Positions 59,741-64,000 of a DNA stretch of 64,000 nt are shown piece after piece. Position numbers and translations under genes: made by a program. Origin of the DNA: Phellopilus nigrolimitatus (lineage: Eukaryota > Basidiomycota > Agaricomycetes > Hymenochaetales > Hymenochaetaceae). Every line of letters starts with the position of its first letter. Within the stretch, counting starts at the first letter, position 1. A model generated the notes under the pieces. It was not told the DNA's origin. It saw only the letters and a list, made by a program, of their open reading frames with translations, and made no database searches. The stretch is taken from assembly GCA_021029095.1 (NCBI GenBank), contig JAJOHG010000047.1:124001-188000 (forward strand), given 5' to 3'.

Positions 59741-62700
59741 GTATTCATCGAGTAGATACAGATATTTATGTCGATTTGCTAATGAGCGCGAGATCGACGA
59801 AGATACGGACGATAAACTCACAGATGGCGCCCGGATGTCGGTTGTTGACGCCGTACGTCGGCGTGAGAGTGTTCGGTAGGTGCCGGCGAGTTTAGGCGTC
59901 ACTTCTCGCTTACGGTATCCGGCCGGCAGAAGGGATAATTGCCGCTGCTGACGAGACCGTGTCCACCATCCCGCCGTGTCCGTTATGATCACCAAAATCG
60001 ATCAACCCTCTGCCGACGCTCGACCGCCTCGCACCCGCCGCGACCCCGAAACCGGGCCTGCTCGATGACGCCGGCAGCGTCGATATCGATGCGCCGCTCG
60101 CGTACCTGGCCGAGCGCGTCGCGGGCGCGCTCGGTGCTATCCCGCGTGAATAGCCGCGTCTTTCTCCTCCGCGTCTCGCTCTGACTCGTATTTGCGGTTC
60201 AGCAGCTGTGGGCTCGACAGACGTAGACACCGTCGACGCGCAGCTCGGCCCCACCTCGACCGTTTGGCCCACTCAGACAGCCTCCGCCGCGCGCAGAGCC
60301 TCTAAGGCAACTTCTCCGGCACTGCGAGCTTAACTGCCAGCGTGGGCCCTCCGGGCGAGCCAGCGCAGAATGACGCCGCATAAACTTTTGGTGCGTTCTC
60401 TGCTCGCCATCTGTCTCATCTTCGTATCCTGACGTCCTCCCATAGCCCCGACTTCCACCACTAAGACCGCCGTCTTAGATTCCCCGGCGCGGCCTCCGCC
60501 GCGGCGCGTGCTCCACTCCCCATCTCCGAGCCACACTTCCTTCCGCGCATCTTCAAACCCGCTGCCTAGTGTCGATCGATGGGAGTCGTCGATATTGAGT
60601 GCTCACCGACGTCGGCACGAACGACGTCAAAGTGTTCGGGACGTGTCGGTCGGTCACTTCTCGGCCCGCGGAACAGCCGACATAGCTGCTGACCGAGATC
60701 GTGTCCACGGACTCCAGGTCTGAAGTCATCCCGCCCTCAGCTACCGCATTCATTATGGCCTTCATCAAAATTGACCCGCCTCCCGCCGACGCTCGACCGC
60801 GCCTCCTAACCTGGGCTTGTTCGGTGACGCTCGACACGCCGCGCGCGTACCTGCCCTGCGACGCGCTCGGCCCTGTCTCGCGTGAGCAGCCGCGTCTTTT
60901 CTCCTACGTGTCTCGCTCTGACTCGTGTTTGCGTTTCAGCAGCTGCGGGTACAACAGGCGCATGCGCCGTCGACGCGCAGCTCGACCCCTCCTTGACCGC
61001 CCGGCCCGCCAATACAGCCTCCGCCGCGTGCAAGAGTGTCGCCCACGCCTCGATGACCGCGACGCGGGCGCAAGGCCTCCAATTGGACTTCTCCGGCTTT
61101 TCCGGTACCGCGAACTTCCGACGCGGGCCATCGGACGAGCGCGCGCCGAATGACGTCGCAAAATACTTGGGTGCGCCTCTGCTTGCCTTCCGTTATTCCT
61201 CCTGTGTCTGTCTGTCTAACCATCTTCCCATCCCGACGACATCCTTTTCTTTCTCCCGCCGCAGATTCGATGTCCCCGTCTCAGACACTCCCGGCCTCGT
61301 CTCCTCCGCAGCGCGCCCCGCTCTCCAGCTCAGCGTACCCCATCCCCAGCGTCTCCAGCAACGAGCGCGCAGGCACAGCTAGCGCGTCCCCGCGGGTTCC
61401 TCTGCCAAGCACTGAGCGGCTCATTCCGTCGCGTTCGGCCACCCGGCCACGGACTACGCGAGCGCGCCTGCAGCGGCGGCATCAGAAACAACAGCAACAG
61501 AATCAGCCGTCGCCCCGCTCCCCGGCACCGAGCGCGCCATTGCCGCCCACCACGCCCTCCGAAGAGCGCGCTGCGCGCGGTGTGCCCGCGGCGGACAGAG
61601 CCCGCTCCGGCTCCGCGACGCCATCTCTTGCGAGCGTTTACGAAGCACGCGCACGCGCGGCTGCCGCCTCCGCCGCCAAAGGTCAAGCCGCTGGCGAACG
61701 AACACGTACATGCGCTGAGGGCGCACAAAGCGGTGAGGACGCGCAGAGCCGGCACCGGCAGGGAGGGGAGGGAGGAGGGCAGGGACCAGGGGATGGTCGA
61801 GAAGGCGAAGAACAAACTGCGCCGCGGCACTGACTCGTCACCCCTTTCCCTGGCCGTGCTCGTGTCCGCCAAGAAGACCGAGTAAGAAGCGCGACAAGAG
61901 AATGGAGATGTATCACAGCTGACAGTCCGGAGAAGCGAAGACTGTACGGGTGGATGCTGGACGTCAAGCTGCACGACATCTTCTGCGCCGTCGAAGGACC
62001 GTTCAAAGTTAGTTCATTTGCTGCTTTCTTCTTTCACGTTTCTCACTCTACTGTTTACTGTGCAGCGCTTTCTTTCATCCGTGCGCATTGCATGATCAGT
62101 CGGTGATTTACCTGACAAGCGGCCTTCGCGAAAAACGGGTGCGCATATCGCCTCCTCTCTCTCGAGACAGGCACAATCTGACCAAGTCGCTCGCATGTCT
62201 AGTCGTCTATAGGAGTGGAGCATCGCTTCGAACACAAGAAAGCGCGTCGCCGCGGAAGGCTCGGGTAATGATATGGTGTAGGCTCTCGTTCTCTCTCATC
62301 TGGTGGCGTAACAATTCCCGTACTTTTTCTTACATCCGGGTATGCTGCTAATGTAACCACAGGCATTGGTGGTAAAACAAAAACAATGCAGATACAATAA
62401 TCTCCTCACAAACCACCGAGCGTTCTGACGCGAGTCGCGCCGTTGAGGTGCTTTTCCAATTTTTAGCTTCAAAGAAAACGAGCTGAACTTGTAAACCTCG
62501 TGACTGCCGCGCCGGACTCTGGAAAACTGCTGCGTATGCAAAATTTAACGGGTAAATAAACCCGTCAGTAGGACGCACGGGCAGCCGTTCAGCGCAGCGC
62601 TCATACTAAGGTCGGTGATGTGGAGTGCAAAGTGGACGCTAGGGTTCGCTCTACTCGAGCAAACTTCGCGCACAGTATGCGAGCTCGTGTACGAAAAATG

Positions 62701-63152
62701 CGTATCTATGGGCTACTGAGCCTGGAGACGCGCATGCAAGTCTGTGCGCTTTCACTCCGACTGCTCTTGTCGTCCTTCTCGCCTTCGGCGCTAATGGGCT
62801 ATGTCGGTCTCCCAGGACCTTTGCTCCCAGTGCACTGAGTAAGTATGGCAAACCCGATGAGTAATACATGCTCGCCGTTAATGTATTGTCGGCAACCGCA
62901 TGTACAACTATTTCGTTTTGATATATACAGACCAGAGGGGGACGATCGCATTCAACTCGTATGTATAAACAAACCGAATTTCTTTGTCCAGCAAAGATTC
63001 TTTACATTGCAGGGGCAATTATTTAAGGGCAGAACAAGACAGCAAAAAGGAGTAGAATAGGAGTGCATGTGTGTTTGACAGTCCTACACATCCTCTGCAC
63101 ATCTGTTATTAGATGAGTGAGTAAAGCTATATATACAAATATAACAATGAAT
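59741..63152 (+). other. gene B region, unit 8, with internal tandem duplication
   Basis: This is the fullest B copy. An acidic exon (EREIDEDTDDKLTD, about 59784-59825) is followed by an exon reading PTLDRLAPAATPKPGLL and APLAYLAERVAGALGAI (60013-60145), the 57-nt intron 60146-60202, and an exon AVGSTDVDTVDAQLGP. A second, diverged copy of this block follows, with intron 60882-60939 and an exon ending PNDVAKYLG at 61170. Intron 61171-61264 then leads to a long Ala/Pro/Ser-rich exon (61265-61833) in which QQQQ-like and TPSEERAARGVPAAD segments match unit 2. Next are SPEKRRLYGWMLDVKLHD (about 61930-61985) with a GTTAGT donor at 62007, and terminal pieces converging on copy 9. The product is unknown. 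Confidence 0.5.
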
Positions 63153-64000
63153 TCACCTTGGAACCCCCCTCACAAAATCAGGAAAACTGCTCATTGTCTT
63201 CATCCTGTAGCTGGCCCCTCCATTGGCTCCCCTCTCTCCAGCTTCCTTCAAATGGACCAGCAGGTGACTGCCAAGGACACAAAGAAGGCTTGGGCTTCCC
63301 AGAACATTTAGGAAATAATCCAGAAGAACATTTGGGATAGACAACGTATCTGAAACTATCTGCATAACATTGCAAAAGATAACCCTGTCAGAGTAATTAG
63401 CTTCTAACCCACTAGCCATGCATGAAGGAAAAAGTACATAATAAAATAAATGCCTTGATCTTGGATGAGCACCTTAACAAGGGTGAACTGACTGAAGCCA
63501 GCAGTCTCCCTCCAGTGTTCTGCAGCCTTGTAGAGTGCTAGAATCATTAGGATGATTGCATACACCATTGGAGCAGCCCTGTTCCAAATTTTAAGCCAAT
63601 CTAAGTGCTTTCCCAAGAACACCAGCACTAACCAGGATAAAGCTGACCACACTTTGGGAGGGTCTCTATTCTCTGTACAAACTGCTACACCTTTTACAAG
63701 CTCCCCTAAAACAACTGAATCCCATTATTAGAAGATATCAATGTAGAATGAACAAGTTTTCTTACCTTCTTCATATATGGTGGGATATATAAAGAGACCC
63801 AACATAAATGCTGCCTCCAGTCCAAATAGAGCTCTCAGGCATGCAGCTACCCTCTTATCTGTTGTTTATTAGACACTAGAAGTGATTGGCAGAGTTGGGA
63901 ATGCTCACTCTGGTGGTACAGTGCAAGGACACGCATCAGAAGAATATCTGCAAGACAATAGTGTTGGATGAATGTGTTGAATATAGTAAATAGGGAGACA
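63153..64000 (-). CDS. DUF6533 membrane protein, copy 9 (partial, altered C-terminus)
   Basis: Only the last five exons are inside the window: 63909-63947, 63766-63858, 63633-63714, 63438-63578, 63153-63384. Frames are open and join in phase. A 7-nt deletion just before the usual stop replaces the normal last residues (NIEFS) by a 12-residue tail ending RGVPR. The family tail up to GASYRMKTMS is otherwise intact. Intron 10 (63579-63632) has lost the CTGAC branch point and with it the in-frame stop, so retaining it would insert 18 residues in frame. The 5' half lies to the right of the window. Confidence 0.75.

Noticed and set aside
1..64000. Transposable element explanation for the unit
   Set aside because: No reverse transcriptase, transposase, integrase, helicase or consistent terminal repeats were recognised, and unit lengths vary. 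A full domain search could change this.
1..64000. Repeat-induced point mutation as the cause of gene decay
   Set aside because: Most lesions in gene A are small indels, not clustered C-to-T changes, and CpG-rich B and C persist.
1..64000. tRNA or rRNA genes, CRISPR arrays
   Set aside because: No cloverleaf-like or rRNA-like sequence and no regular repeat-spacer pattern was noticed. A covariance-model scan was not possible here.

Overview
The window looks like nuclear DNA of a basidiomycete fungus (Agaricomycetes). The evidence is dense short introns of about 46-130 nt with GT-AG (some GC-AG) borders and CTNAC branch points, multi-exon genes with very small exons, and two families typical of that group: the seven-helix DUF6533 membrane proteins and a DUF2235 alpha/beta-hydrolase.

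Most of the 64 kb is one amplified unit. Each unit carries gene A (a 12-exon DUF6533 membrane protein, 306 codons when intact), a convergent gene or gene remnant B on the opposite strand, and a GC-richer region C between the start of B and the start of the next A, on the A strand. Nine A copies are visible. Five lie on + (starts 1211, 7304, 14317, 20999, 30418) and four on - (starts 44569, 51019, 56312, and one running off the right edge). The two arms point toward each other across a central block of about 6 kb (36.68 to about 42.65 kb). By splicing the exons by eye I find copies 2, 5 and 7 fully open. Copies 1, 3 and 4 carry frameshifts and copy 8 a stop, all in exon 7. Copy 6 has a stop in exon 11. 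Copy 9 is cut by the window edge and has an altered C-terminus. One unit (about 25.6-28.1 kb) has lost gene A. A promoter plus exon-1 relic precedes copy 3.

The central block holds the one clear single-copy gene: a 19-exon gene (38175-40928, +) for a 544-residue protein joining a DUF2235 hydrolase domain to a C-terminal DM9 (DUF3421) lectin-like module, with 9-nt and 10-nt exons. Next to it are an ankyrin-like exon fragment and short unassigned coding-like pieces.

B and C are harder. Their exons are GC-rich and Ala/Pro/Ser/Arg-rich, give open frames on both strands, and are partly decayed. B has a conserved 57-nt intron and an exon-end motif kept in several units, so it is, or was, a real spliced gene, but I do not recognise its product. 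No rRNA, tRNA, CRISPR array or transposase/reverse transcriptase was recognised. Exon borders are hand-made from splice signals and from comparison among copies, without transcript data.
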